Source: Isoetes taiwanensis
Taxonomy: Eukaryota > Streptophyta > Lycopodiopsida > Isoetales > Isoetaceae
Direction of reading: 5' to 3'
Assembly: GCA_021234155.1 (NCBI GenBank)
Contig: JAJEKV010000165.1
Coordinates: 684,001-748,000, forward strand
Length of the DNA: 64,000 bases
Position 1 is the stretch's first letter; the number at the start of each line of letters is the position of its first letter. Below, piece after piece: positions 30,900 to 42,431 of this stretch. The notes under the pieces were generated by a model, which did not search any database, was not told the origin of the DNA, and worked only from the letters and a program-made list of their open reading frames with translations. The translations under genes and the position numbers were made by a program.

Positions 30900-33393
30900 T
30901 TCGCTCGTGATCACTTTCTTCTCCCTTGCTGTTTGCTGTTGTCTTGCTGCTCCAATTTTTCCCCGTTTTGAAGACTTCTTGTATACTATTCCTCCCCTAT
31001 TAGGTTTCCTTAGTTTGCCCAACCAAGTCGATTTGTGTATCCGCTTGGAGGCCTTTGTTTTTCCAAACAGCTGATGATTCTGCCAGCTGATCAAATTTAA
31101 TTTCGTAAATCTGTTCTCAAGACTCTGTTTTTCAAGTGCAGCAAGTACAGTTTGCAGTTTCAGGATTTCTGGAGTGGTGACAGCACTCCTCTCTACAACA
31201 AAATCAAGAAAAAATCAAGTGTTTTTATCTTTTCTCTGCTGAAAAAGCTATCAAAAAAAAAAAATCATGTCTTTGCTCAATTTTTATCATCTTCTGTTTA
31301 TCTTGGCTTATCCGAAATTTTGTGCCTCTTGCACACCCAAAAATATTTTGTCTCATAGAGGCAGTACGTGATTATCTGCATCAACAACTCTTCAGTAGCT
31401 TCCTCCATGAAGTTTTCTTGTTCAGATTGTTACATTCCTCCATGAAGTTTTCTTGTTCAGATTGTTACAGAGGGCCAGCAGCTTGGCTAGCCCCCTCTAT
31501 GTCAGTTCGAGTCTCAAATCTCCATGGAGGATCATCGTTCTTTTTCATCTACATCACCTGTAAGCAAGCATCGTTCAAGAATAAGTGAGCATCATCAACA
31601 ACGGGCAGCCCACTCATCTAGAATTACAGAGTATTTGTGGCATCATGTTCTTATTTGCAGAAACCAGCCTCTTGCTCATTTACTGGCGTTATTCCTGCAC
31701 TGTCAAGCTTTCTATATGCATTCTTCTTGAGTTTTTCAAGAGGGCCAACATTTCTGCTTGCCCCCATCCATCTGCTCAAGCTAAGCAGGCTGCAACAAAG
31801 TCTTCCAGCAAGCATCAGGTCGGTTTTCTGGTTCGTCTGCAAAACAAGCAAGTATTTTCATTAGTCTAGAAGCACAAATTCGGCTGCCATAAAACTCTGT
31901 TTTTCAACCCAGCACGCCTTCGGTCGACTTTATTCAGGCTTTCTAGTCCGCATTATCTGCAAAACCAGAAAATATTTTTATCAGCTCCGAAGCTTTAACT
32001 CGAAAATCCTTCTGTGGCACAGACTGGACATCTTTAACCATGCTCTCGCCTCTGCATCTATCCTTTTTTCAGTTCATGGTACCGCATTTCATATCCTTGC
32101 TTCTTGAAGCATATTTGAAATGCTCTCAGATTCAGCAGCGAAAATCAGGCCGCCTTCCTTGGCATCACTTATTCTGGGATCAACTTTCTATTTCCAGCCG
32201 ACTCTTCCACCGCTCCAGTAAGAGCCCTGTTTCTTGCACCATTGAATGCCCCAATCTTTAGCTATCTGCTATCTGGAAGCATCTGCAATTCCATGGAAGC
32301 TTGAACCTCTTTTTAACGAGTGCAACACCATTTTGAAGCAGTCGCAGCCGATTCATGCACAGACCTCTCTATTTCGTCCTCAGAAGAACCTCGAAAGATT
32401 ATCGCAGCCCCAGCCTTCCACCGATCGCTCTTCCAGCAGAAATAAAGATATCAGACGATCCAATGTGTGGCCGCTGCCTCTGTTATCGCACCAGTCGAGC
32501 AGGACGGCTTTTAGGGTAAATTGTCTTCAATGGCTCAGATGTTTGCAGCCCCAACCAAGCGTTCAGATCGGCTTTGATATTTTTCCACGCTCACGGCCCA
32601 CGCCCTACTAGAGGTGGTTGATCACGGGTCACGCTGCCATGGCCAGAGTTGGTTGATAACAGGTCACGCTGCCATGGCCCACGCTAACTGTCTTGACATC
32701 GGTATTTTTCCACGCCAGTGGTGGGTCACACTATCTCACGCTGTTCACGCCGTGGGTTTTGCCACGCTCTTCATGACTTTTCCCTTATGCTCCACGGGCG
32801 ACGCTCACGATGACGGGCCACGCTCACGCTGACGCCCAGGGCCATGCTCTGTATTTTTGCCCAAATTGACCACGCACATTGACCACGCAAAAGCCATGCT
32901 CTGAAATTTTTGTCCTCTTTTTTTCAACACCCACGCTATGTCCACGCTCCAGCCACACTTTTTATGGCCCACCCTCACACTTTGCTTGCTTATGGCCACG
33001 CTTTTTGCTCAACATCCACGCTTTGCACAAATATTGTGACGTATAGTCACGCTCTCCTATGGTCAATCACGGGGAATGCTTTTTAAGGTGTTTACATTTT
33101 TGAAGACCCCTAATTATTTTTTAATGAACTTTTGGGCACTATATGTTGAAATAGACTTACCCATAATATAAGGGGATGGTCTTCATGTTTTTGGCCCAAA
33201 GTTCTTATGATCCATGTTCTGCATCGACATTCCTTCGGATCCCCTCATGAAAATCTTTCGGCGACAAAACCAACCATTACCAGAACCATCATTTTTGCCC
33301 CTAAATTTTTTTGGCACCATATTGTAATTGTCGGACTTATCTTATAAAAGTCTGTACATGTTTTTGTGCTAAAAAACTTTTAGGGGGAGGCAG
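30900..33393 (+). other. Non-coding interior with a CACGCT-rich segment
   Basis: No frame resembles a retrotransposon protein. Positions 32585-33050 carry at least a dozen CACGCT words mixed with GGTCACGCTGCCATGGCC-type phrases, a degenerate motif array. A 34-bp duplication (CTCCATGAAGTTTTCTTGTT) is at 31402-31470. Its origin is unknown. Confidence 0.7.
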
Positions 33394-33757
33394 TGTTAAC
33401 CACCTAGTGGTTAACATTGTGCATGCACATGTTAGGTGCATGCACATGTTAGGTGTCAGTGGTGGCAGACTGACACTTGGCATGCTTAGGTTAACTTAAG
33501 TGTATGGCTTAGATTAGTTAGATGTACGGCTTAGATTTGCGGTCCACACTATATTAGACCGGAGCCTCTTCAGATGTACTCAGGTTTATCTCATATTTGG
33601 AGAGCCTCATTTGGCTACGTTCCCCTTCATTCTTTGTACATATTTCCTTGTCTTGTTCTTGTTTTGTGTTCTTGTTTCGTGATCATGAGCATGGCAGCTT
33701 TGTAGCATCCGGCAGTCATGGACTGTTGTTGCAGGGTGTATGCCAAGAATCCAAACA
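33394..33757 (+). repeat. 3' LTR of the non-autonomous element
   Basis: Copy of the 5' LTR with two 17-bp units instead of three; followed by AAAAA. Confidence 0.93.
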
Positions 33758-33762
33758 AAAAA

Positions 33763-34600
33763 CAGAAGAATATACCTCTCAAAGCATAATTTGCAAGCCT
33801 CTTCGTCATGTGCATCCACTTGAAGAAAGCTTTGAAGTAAGTTTTGCCATATAGTTGTGATATAACTTGCTGCCAATGGACAAACTTACTTATAGGATAT
33901 TTTAAAATATAATTCCAATTTGTATCCTGAATACATAATCAAACCATATATAATGCATACACTTTGATTCTATTCTTCGAGATTCTTTGATGCTCTAGTG
34001 CATGCACGCCGAGTGTCAAAAAATATTTTTGAGGAACATTTTTTGTATTTTCCTAGTTAATATTTATTGAGGACGAGCCATAGCCACATGACTCCCCTTG
34101 CTCAATCAATCCATCTAAGGTTTCTTGAGCAAAGAATGAGCAAGTTTGCACCCACATTCCTTAAAAATTATCAAAGCACGACATGTGTGCACTTTGCATT
34201 TATTGCGGCCATTAATACACTCTAATAACTTGATGAGACATGTGTGCACTTTGCATTTATTGCGGCCATTAATACACTTTGCATTTATTGCGGCCATTAA
34301 TACACTTTACATTTATTGCGGCCATTATTCCGACGTCCGCCATAGCCAGACCTGTGCTTGCCCCTACAGTCCACAAGGCATTTCTGTGGACCAATGCGGC
34401 CATGCGAGCGATAATGAGACAACCCGGCAGATCCACTTCCATTCCACGCATACTTCAAACAAGGTGCGTGCTCTATATCTCTCATCCCATTCCCTTTCTG
34501 GCCCATACGATAGATGGCATGCTGTTTGATTACCATGACGTTCTCCACATGTATTCTTCAACAAATCAAACTAGAAACATTAAACAAATGAGGCAGAGAT
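33763..34600. other. Spacer with a 28-bp tandem repeat
   Basis: Units of TTTGCATTTATTGCGGCCAT-TAATACAC type recur four times at about 34190-34325, the first two inside a larger repeat starting CATGTGTGCAC. No supported gene. Confidence 0.6.
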
Positions 34601-34613
34601 AAAAAGATGCTCA

Positions 34614-34895
34614 CCGCGTTGATGGCCAAGTGGTTAAGCTAATGGTTATGGGAAACCCCCGTCCAGGCTCAAGGCTCAAAGCCCACTGCCCATCATCGGG
34701 TGCAGCTAAATAAACAAAAAGGTCCATCGCGTTGTTAGCCTAGTGGTCAGGCCATTGGTTCTGGGCATCACCCATCCAGGCTCAAAACCCACTGACTAGC
34801 AATGGATGGCGAGAAAGAGATAACGGCAACCGCGTCAGGCCATTGGTTCTGGGCAGCACCCATCCAAGCTCAAACCACACTGACTAGCATCGGGT
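34614..34895 (+). repeat. Cluster of three tRNA-like SINE heads
   Basis: The first unit has a perfect A box TGGCCAAGTGG (34623-34633) and a B-box-like GGCTCAAAGCCC about 45 bp later. The second has TAGCCTAGTGG at about 34736 and GGCTCAAAACCC at about 34779. The third is truncated (CAGGCCATTGGTTCTGGGCA to CTCAAACCAC). Similar words after the B box (ACTGACTAGCA, CATCGGGTG) show they are one family. No cloverleaf can be folded, so they are not tRNA genes. Confidence 0.5.
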
Positions 34896-35580
34896 GATAA
34901 AAAGGAGAGGATAAAAGAGAGAAAGGGATGCCAGCATTGGGAATCTCATGGCCGTCTCGCAGCAACTATCTATCGTATGGGCAAGAGGACGTAAGGCAAC
35001 AATGTGGGTTCAAATCCCGCATGTTCGGCAATTCATAAATGCTACCACATGTGGTCTTGCACCCTTGTGAATAGAAACCCATTATTAAGCATGCATTGCA
35101 TTGACAGGTTGAACGTTAATAGTGGGCCAAACCTCAGCAGGTTGGAACTAGAGAAACGTTCGCGGCGGCCAAGGCCGCCGCGATAAGTTTCTTGTAATAT
35201 TATTATGCATATTTTGGCATACATTTTATTATTATTTACATATGTGTTTGTCAATTTGTAATGATTGTTATTGCTTTCTTTTATTTGTTTCTTTTGTTAC
35301 TTGCTACAAGGTTGTCTTCGACTTTAAACATTTTCAACGGTTTCGGAGGCCATGGTATATTTTTAAGATATTTGAGGCTTCAAGGCAACCTACCAAAGAA
35401 GAAGGGTGTGCTCGATTAGGGATATTTACACTTCATTGTATTCTACAACATACAGTATCCCATGTTCTTTATTGTAGTAATATTATTTCATACTCCGTGA
35501 CCCATTTTCCATGTAGTTCCATTGCAAGCCGTGTCCCTAGTTTTTTTTTTTTTACTTTTCCTTCAATTAATAAGTTTAAA
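34896..35580. other. Spacer with a tRNA-like B box and a GC hairpin
   Basis: GTGGGTTCAAATCCCGC at 35004-35020 looks like a tRNA T-arm without the rest of a tRNA. CGCGGCGGCC, AA, GGCCGCCGCG at about 35160-35181 forms a 10-bp perfect stem, flanked by complementary AGAAAC and GTTTCT. No gene. Confidence 0.5.
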
Positions 35581-36880
35581 AGTCTATTCAATAAGAAAGT
35601 TCTTGTGCATGTACACAAAAGGGGTTGTAAGATAAGATAAATTTCAGCACTCCAAAGAAATAGTTATTACAAGTGTTGAAATGTGAAGTGAATATGCAAT
35701 TATTATGCAAATGTCATTGCTATGAGTATTGAAATCTCTCAGACACAATGGGATAGTGGTTGCTAAAGTGTTATAAAAGTTGACGACACGAAGGAATGCA
35801 CGACGCATCAAGCATAATGGAACGTACATTAGATGTGAATTTCCCATGCTGGCAACAACACTAGCAAGTGTTGATATAGTTGTATACCAGATTGTCCAAC
35901 AAGCATGGTTCTACTATGTCTTTATATATGTCTCTATAAAGGAGAAGGGTTTCCTTCGTGGGGTGGTTGAAGGGTGTCAAAGGTAGAAAGGAACACGTCG
36001 TTTTCAATGCGTTACAAGGCAGTTTTCTTGGTTTGCATCATGGTAGACCATTCAATAAGATAGTTATGTGCATGTAGACAAAAGGGATTGTATAATAAGT
36101 TAAATATGGGCACTCCAAAGAAATAGTTGTTACAAGTGATGGAATATGAAGTGAATATGACAATTATTGTGAACAAATGTCTGTTATGAGTATTGAAGTG
36201 TGACCAGAATCTCCTTCCGACACGTGAGCTGCTCAAAAGAAGCATTAATAGGCACGACCACATGACGTCTTTGTAGGTACCCCGGGAACGTATATGGAGG
36301 GTGGAATTAAAAGCTCACATATGGCCGTGCCTAGTGTTTGCATCCATATATAGATATTTCTAAACTGAAGAGTATATGCCTTCATATCTTCTACTTACCC
36401 AGTATTGCATGAATTAATCATGTACTTTACCATATATAGAACGTTGAGGTGAATGCTAAGCGTTTTAGAAGTTGACAGCATGAAGAGATGCACGACATGT
36501 TAAACAGACATTACGTACATTAAACATGATTGCAGGTTGGCAGCACCACTGGCAAGTGCCGATAAGTTTTTTACTAGCAAGTGTCGATACAGTGCCAATA
36601 CAGTTGTTTACTAGCAAGTGTCGATACAGTTGCATACCGATCGTACACGAACATGGGTCTGTTATATGTTTATGACATGTCCCCGTAGGAGGAGGAGAGG
36701 GTTTTCCTTATGGGTGGTTGAAGGAAGGAAGGAAGGAAGGTATTTTTATCGTCCATAGGGCTAGGTACTCACACAAATATGCCTCAACCCATTTAATATG
36801 GTGTCAAAAGGTTGAAAAGAACACGTTGTTTTGAATGCATTACAAGGCAGTTTTCTTGGTTTGCATCGTGGTCGACAAAG
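35581..36880. repeat. Tandem repeat of about 460-bp units (two full, one partial)
   Basis: Related blocks start at about 35581, 36043 and 36440. Shared words include CACTCCAAAGAAATAG, GAAGTGAATATG, GCAAGTGTYGATA and CAAGGCAGTTTTCTTGGTTTGC. An internal duplication of ACTAGCAAGTGTCGATACAG occurs at 36570-36635. No coding potential. Confidence 0.75.
36722..36808 (-). mobile_element. Short non-LTR tail insertion with (CTTC)n
   Basis: Repeated GAAGG followed by TATTTTTATCGTCCATAGGG is the reverse of the GGACG-TAAAAA-plus-repeat tail seen elsewhere. The neighbouring repeat unit (near 35973) has GGTTGAAGGGTGTCAAAGG without it, giving an empty-site comparison and fixing the insertion at about 87 bp. 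Confidence 0.7.
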
Positions 36881-38796
36881 GTGGTTAGGCTTGTCCATCC
36901 AACGGCCCCAAACAATCCACACAATATAGGTGAAAATCTTCGAACCTAACAGATAAGAAGAAGAATCAATATGGCGTTTTTTTTTGTGGGCTCCTGCCAA
37001 TTATTATACACTGCACCAGAATCTCACAAAACTATGGAAAGTAGACAAGGAACATATTGTACAGCTCAAAAGCGGATTCTTCAGACATGCCCATCATAGT
37101 TGCAGGATAATTTTAATCCCACAACAGATCCTTTGTCTGGGATTTAGAGGAAAGGAACAATATTGGGCATCCATTCGACTCTTTTGGGCTTTTCAAAAAC
37201 GCCCGATACAGTGGAATTTACCTTCTTAGTTAAGTCTGGTAGTCTGTTACATTACTGTTCTAGGTTTTAGCCTCGGATAAACGACAAGAATACCAGTTTA
37301 TGTACTTGATTGATTGATCAAAATCCTTTTATGTTTTGAATCTAAGATTGGGATATCCGTATTGGGTTTGTCTTATTTGAACAATTTGACATCTGCCAGA
37401 GGTTTGATACCCATACCCTGATATCTCTATAATCTAGCTACTTACTTAGCGTTTATTACTTTATAACAGGTTGAGCTTTAGTTTTTTTCTGAACAATTAT
37501 GGCAGATCTGAATCCCATCCACTTGGGTTCTGCTTAAAAATCAGATTGGCAATGTCAGGAATTTAAAGCAGGGCCTGAATCTGATCCAATAGAAACCAAA
37601 TAAAAAAATGCACAATCTGCAGAGTGCAGCAGAAGTTATAGCAGTTGAAAATGAGGAGCACTACATTAAGCTTAAAAAGAAGGGGGATTTCGGGGCTGCA
37701 GGGCCTACTGCATTGAAGGTCATTAACAGGATAATAAAACGCAGTACTATTGCAGGGACTATAGAATAAAGGTTGTGTAAGATTAGACTAGTTGCACCAA
37801 GATCCATGGCTGATGCAGGCTTACGTGAACACCAGTCTTGAGAGATCCTGCTGATGTGATGAAGATGTCTTCCTTCTATGTTAAGAATCATTGCTCTCAA
37901 GCTTGTGCTTTGGATAGTAGACTAGAGCTCATTTTTTTGAAACTAGTGTCCACCACTCATACCTGAGACCTTAAACCCTAAGATAATGTATACCATATAT
38001 CTTGGGTATTCTATCTCTGTACAATAATATAATACCTTAAACCCTAAGATAATGTGTGTATAGTATCTTGGGTATTATATAATAGTATCTGGGTATTCTA
38101 TATGCATCCACAACGTATCAACATGCATAATTGAGATTCTATCACCAAACCCTACTCGTAGCCTGTCCTTTTCGCACTCTGCTTATCATACCAACATCAT
38201 TGCACTACATTTCGTCATCTCCATGTATGTCTTCTACTCATGGTGACATCCACTAGTCCATGCCATTTTCCCTCCTGCCGAGGAAAATTCATTAAATATC
38301 AAAGTTAACTTAGAATACATTTCTTATAGGTGCATGCATAGATTATCTTTTGCTCTACCTTGGGCCATCCACCAAGAGTTTTTCTTTCACAAAGTTGATC
38401 TCCTGCCTAGTATAGAGTGCTAAAATAGTGTACTCCAATGAAGACTGGTCATCCCATAATGTAGGCTTTCTCATCCTTACCAAACTTGGCACTATTGAAA
38501 TGTAATGAAGATAGCCCATCTATAGTTTGTGCTCAATGTCGTGTTGCTTGTATATTCCTCAAACTATGAGCTCCTTTATGTTATTGCATTCTCTCCTTTA
38601 AATAGTAGACATGTCCTATTTGTTTGGCGCATTTAAAACTTTGAACACATAGATCGTGTACAACAAGGCAATCTAAATGTCCACAACTGTTGTGAGAAAA
38701 TGAGAGCATAGGGCATTTTGTTACTCAAGTAACTGATAACTGTTACAAGTTAACCTCAACTGATAATATTCTATGTGGCATTTTCTATAAAGTATT
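36881..38796. other. AT-rich spacer, no supported gene
   Basis: A duplicated block of about 70 bp with ACCTTAAACCCTAAGATAATG lies at 37969-38060. Small frames (36984-37229, 37661-37900) have no domain features. Confidence 0.5.
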
Positions 38797-40104
38797 ATTT
38801 TATTTTTTTTGAAGGACGAAAGCCAAAATATAAATTATATATGTCTCATCTAACTATGTAAGCATAAAAGGATGCCACAGGAGCACGAGTCTAGAGCACA
38901 ATGTACTTACCCATATCGACCACAAGAGTCAACCAGAAACAAGATGGAATGCCTTCTGTTTAGCTTGGGGCCATGCATTGGGATAGGATGCCAAGAGGAT
39001 GCATCGACAGTCCAATGCACTGTTAAACAAACCTTGCAGCCACGCTGACTGAACCTCTAAACAATAGAAGAGACAGTGCTCAAGAGTCTCACCGTCTGCA
39101 AGGCAGAGCGGGCATATTGTAGATATGTGAGGATCATCACGATGTCGGAAGGCATTAACATGCAGGCACCTGTGGATAACCTACCACCACAGTACACGTA
39201 CTTTAGGGTGGAGCAACTAATCCCAAAGCCATCGCCATGTACGATGCAGAGTGGGCTGTGGAACCTTACGTGCCACCCTCTGGCAACTGGAGGGTCTATG
39301 GTGCTAAAAGAAGGCGACATACTGATTTGACAAAGTGCTTGCCTTTGTGAATAGTTTCACGACAGTCCCAAGGCACCCTTTTGGTAACACCAATCTGCAC
39401 CATAAGAGGCAAATTTTGTGTGACCTTCTTCCATACAGACGCATCTCAACGAGCGAGCAGGAACTTACCTGAAATTCAGGCCAAGACAGTAGGCGACCAG
39501 CTTCATACCATGCTTGAATAGAGACAACACCTGCAAGAACCCATTGTCTCTGTGTAAGGGGATGAATTGATGCTACCAGTGGAGGTGCTGCGGGGTTTGG
39601 AGGCAGTGATACCCACCACCATGGAGTCTCCAATAGGGTGTGGATGGAAGGGCATGGCCAAAAAGGGTGTTTGACTGCATCCCATGCTGTCAACAATCCA
39701 CGCAGAAATGGAGAAGCACTTGGAAATGGTTGCAAAGGCTGAAATAATGCCCAAGGTAGGACTGATTTGACTGCCTTCTTGCCTAGAGGGATACAGTGAC
39801 CAAGAGCTTGTCTAAGAAGGCATAAACTATGAGAGTCATCTTCACCATTCAGGAGTCTCCAAATGAATTTTGAAATGCGGACTTTGCTCTGCAGTACCTG
39901 CCTATTTTGGAAGGATGCACTTCGACCAAGCCACCTTAATCACGGTACCTTCCTCAGTACCCGCCCATATAAAGTTCCGAACTATTGCAATGAGCTCATG
40001 TACTTTGATCTGTGGGGCTAGCAGTAAGGATGCCATATAGACATGATACTACTAAGGACTGACTTGGCCACTGTAAATGCGACCCGCAACATTGTCGTGG
40101 ACCA

Positions 40105-40647
40105 CTAGAACAAGTGTTTCTCCAAACCCTTAATGATCTTCTCCCATGCAGCTTCAGTAGTAACATGGATGCCAACTAGAATCCTCAACAACTTGATGGC
40201 CTGTCCATGAGCAAGTAATTTCCATGGATAATCATGAACACATGCTGGAGTCGGAGTATCCAATATCCATAAAGCTGTACACTTCTGCCACCCCACAAAG
40301 ACACCAGAAGCCAGTGAAAAAGTGTCTAAGAGCAATTTGTAAGCTTGTAGATTGTTAGAACTAGTGACCAGGAAGAGGATTGTGTCGTCTGCATATTGAT
40401 TGCAAACCTCTTGTGTGCCATCCTTCATTACGAGACCATGGAGAAGTCCCTCTGTGGTTGCAATAGTGAATAACTGCGATAAAGCCTCTACGACAATTGT
40501 GGATGCCAAAGGGCATCCTTGACGAATACCACGACCAAGTGAGAAGGCATCTAATGGCTCACCATAGAACATAACTGTCACTCGAGCAGAGACATGCAGC
40601 TTCATAATGTCTGATATGAATTGTTCCCCAAATCCCAGTCTTAGCAT
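40105..40647 (-). pseudogene. LINE reverse transcriptase fragment
   Basis: A 180-residue open stretch: MLRLGFGEQFISDIMKLHVS, FSLGRGIRQGCPLASTIVVE and YADDTILFLVTSSNNLQAYK. YADD is the catalytic box. Upstream RT motifs lie in frame beyond a stop and beyond the MITE. Confidence 0.88.
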
Positions 40648-40840
40648 ACATCAACGCATGAATTCCCAGCTAACACTATCATAAGTCTTCGCAAAATCAA
40701 GCTTAAGGTACACAACTTGAAGGTTTTGTTTACGTGCATAATAGATTCCCTCGTAAGCTGAGAGATGGACTCGTCCACTCACTCCGTAAAAGCATTGGCA
40801 AAGATCTTATGTACAAATGATAATAAGGTGATGGGTCGCC

Positions 40841-41078
40841 CACGGGGGGTTCACCTTTATCACATGAGCATATGCCACCTGCGTGCTTAAAGTGAGAAGA
40901 AACACCCCTATATACGTACGCAAAAGTGTTGGAAAAAACCCCTTCCGTGGAAAAAATACACTAGAATGTCAGTAAGAGGGGGATTTAAACCCCTAGTATA
41001 CGTACGAAAACGTCGAGAAAAAAACCCCTTCCATGCACTCACTAGGTTTATACGGGTCTTCTGTGTGAATCCCCCATG
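40841..41078. mobile_element. hAT-type MITE, 238 bp
   Basis: The ends CACGGGGGGTTCAC and GTGTGAATCCCCCATG form an imperfect inverted repeat, flanked by the 8-bp duplication GGGTCGCC (40833-40840 and 41079-41086). Removing it restores the LINE reading ISDWRP. Inside are two related segments with TATACGTACG and AAACCCCTTCC. No coding capacity. Confidence 0.88.
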
Positions 41079-41170
41079 GGGTCGCCAGTCTGAAATAGTC
41101 TGAGGATCAATGACCTTGGGGATGAGTGAGATGGCACCTGTATTTAGAATTCAGTCCAAAATATAGATCA

Positions 41171-41573
41171 TCATAGAACACTTAGAATAGAAAAATTCAC
41201 ATACATATTGATGTGGAACATAAGGTAAAATCACTTCCTAACGATCATTTGAGTTAAGAAGCATCAAATCTAAGGTTGTTTATGTCAAAATGTGATTCTA
41301 TATCATAGGACAAAGATGTGCATTCTAACTTGCACCTCCTTTGTTAAGGTTTTTCTTAACAATCTGAAAGCATAGAGCATCAAAATTGTTAACTGGTCAC
41401 TATTGAATTTGTAATAGCTACTGTCCTTGATTGAAAAAAGATAGAAAATTTGTTATAAAGAAGAAAGTATAGATAGTACTACAAAGCAAATACCAGCCTA
41501 TTTCGCTCTTCAACTAGAAGTAATGAGGCATAACAAGATCAGTAGCAGTCAACAATGTGATGTCATGCCCTTT
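41171..41573. other. Spacer, nothing recognised
   Basis: AT-rich sequence without open frames of note. Confidence 0.5.
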
Positions 41574-41838
41574 GGGGTATGGTCTAGTGGCAGGACCTTA
41601 AACTACCACATATGAGGTCACGGGTTCAAACATGGCCAACATCCATCTAGTAATAGGGACCTTAAAAATCCATCGTCCTGAAGTCATGGGTTCAACTACG
41701 ATCAAATGGTCCTGTAGTAAGACATTAAACCTGCCATATAGGTCACGGTTTCTTCAAGTACAACCTACCGGTCCTGTGGTAGAGACATTAAACTTGCCAT
41801 ATATACTAGATAATCACATGCAAAGCATCTTCTAGATA

Positions 41839-42431
41839 TGGGACGCAGTTACTTTGGCCCAAGTGAAAACTGGTCATTATCATGCACACATAAATCCCAC
41901 TTTGGCACCAGGGCCCCAAGCTTATTTGCTTGCTTCATTGTCCAGGAACAAGTTTGTAGCTATTGCATCAATTCGCACGTGGTCCCACAGGCTACGGATT
42001 GAGACAGGTAGATGGGAGCGGCCGCAATTGCCGCGAGAAGCGAGACTATGTACCTGTTGCCAGTTACAGGTTATTGAAGATGAAAGCCATACTCTTCTGA
42101 GTTGCCCTGCTTTTGAGATAGTCCGGAATCATTTTTTGACCTTAGCATTCCATTCCACGCTTCCACAACTTCTCAGCACACCATCTGTGCATGACTTGGC
42201 ATTATATATACTTGAGGTTCTAGATAAACGTCTGCAATTACTGAGCCCTCAGTAGTCATTATCTAAGCTTGTCTAGTATCATCATTACTGCAAAGGTTTT
42301 TCCCTTGAAAACCTTTCGAGGCAGGGGTTTTTTAATCCTAGTAGTAATGATTGTACTAGCCCATTGTATGGGTCCCATGACCTATTGGTCTCCGTGGACG
42401 TTTAAAAAAACTATTCTATTCTATTCTATAG
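41839..42431 (+). mobile_element. 5'-truncated LINE with (TTCTA)n tail
   Basis: It contains the C-terminus of a LINE ORF2 and a 3' untranslated region with CCTTTCGAGGCAGGGGTTTT and CCCATGACCTATTGGTCTCC. It ends GTGGACGTTTAAAAAAACTA plus TTCTA repeats. About 55 bp flanking it on the left (41780-41838) are repeated on the right (42430-42488) with a few differences. This is either a long target duplication or two SINE sub-repeats. Confidence 0.85.
41854..42255 (+). pseudogene. LINE ORF2 C-terminus, zinc-knuckle region
   Basis: The frame includes TWSHRLRIETGRWERPQLPR, then RLCTCCQLQVIEDESHTLLS with CPAFEIVRNHF. This is the CxxC-H-C pattern near the end of many LINE ORF2 proteins. It ends in TAG at 42255. 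A copy on the minus strand at 55919-56146 is almost identical, so the family was active fairly recently. Confidence 0.85.

Larger units (their letters stand above)
30500..33757 (+). mobile_element. Non-autonomous LTR retrotransposon
   Basis: Two LTRs (30500-30880, 381 bp; 33394-33757, 364 bp) begin TGTTAACC and end GAATCCAAACA. They are nearly identical: three substitutions by eye and one 17-bp repeat unit of difference. AAAAA flanks both sides. A primer-site-like TTGGCGCTGTTATGCCGGG follows the 5' LTR and a purine tract (AGGGGGAGG) precedes the 3' LTR. The 2.5-kb interior has no gag or pol, so it must have moved using enzymes of another element. Confidence 0.93.
38797..41170 (-). mobile_element. 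5'-truncated LINE relic
   Basis: It reads on minus, with its poly(A) end visible as poly-T at about 38803-38810. Reverse-transcriptase motifs occur in order: NTGAISLIPKVIDPQTISDW (about 41085-41150), LDFAKTYDSVSWEFMR, GRGIRQGCPLA and NQYADDTILFL. A zf-RVT-like CPLCLADGETLEHCLFYC lies at 38929-39116. Several stops and frameshifts. It differs from the five-ORF LINEs, so it is another family. A MITE interrupts it at 40841-41078. Confidence 0.85.

Noticed and set aside
35150-35200. GC hairpin at 35.16 kb as a Helitron 3' end
   Set aside because: The bases after the stem (ATAAGTTTCTTG) lack CTAG/CTRR and no TC start or empty site was found.
37969-38060. Telomere-like CCCTAA repeats
   Set aside because: Only two separate TAAACCCTAA words within a duplicated block; no tandem array.
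41574-41640. tRNA gene
   Set aside because: A and B boxes are present but no acceptor stem or anticodon arm can be folded; the downstream body and poly(A) fit a SINE.
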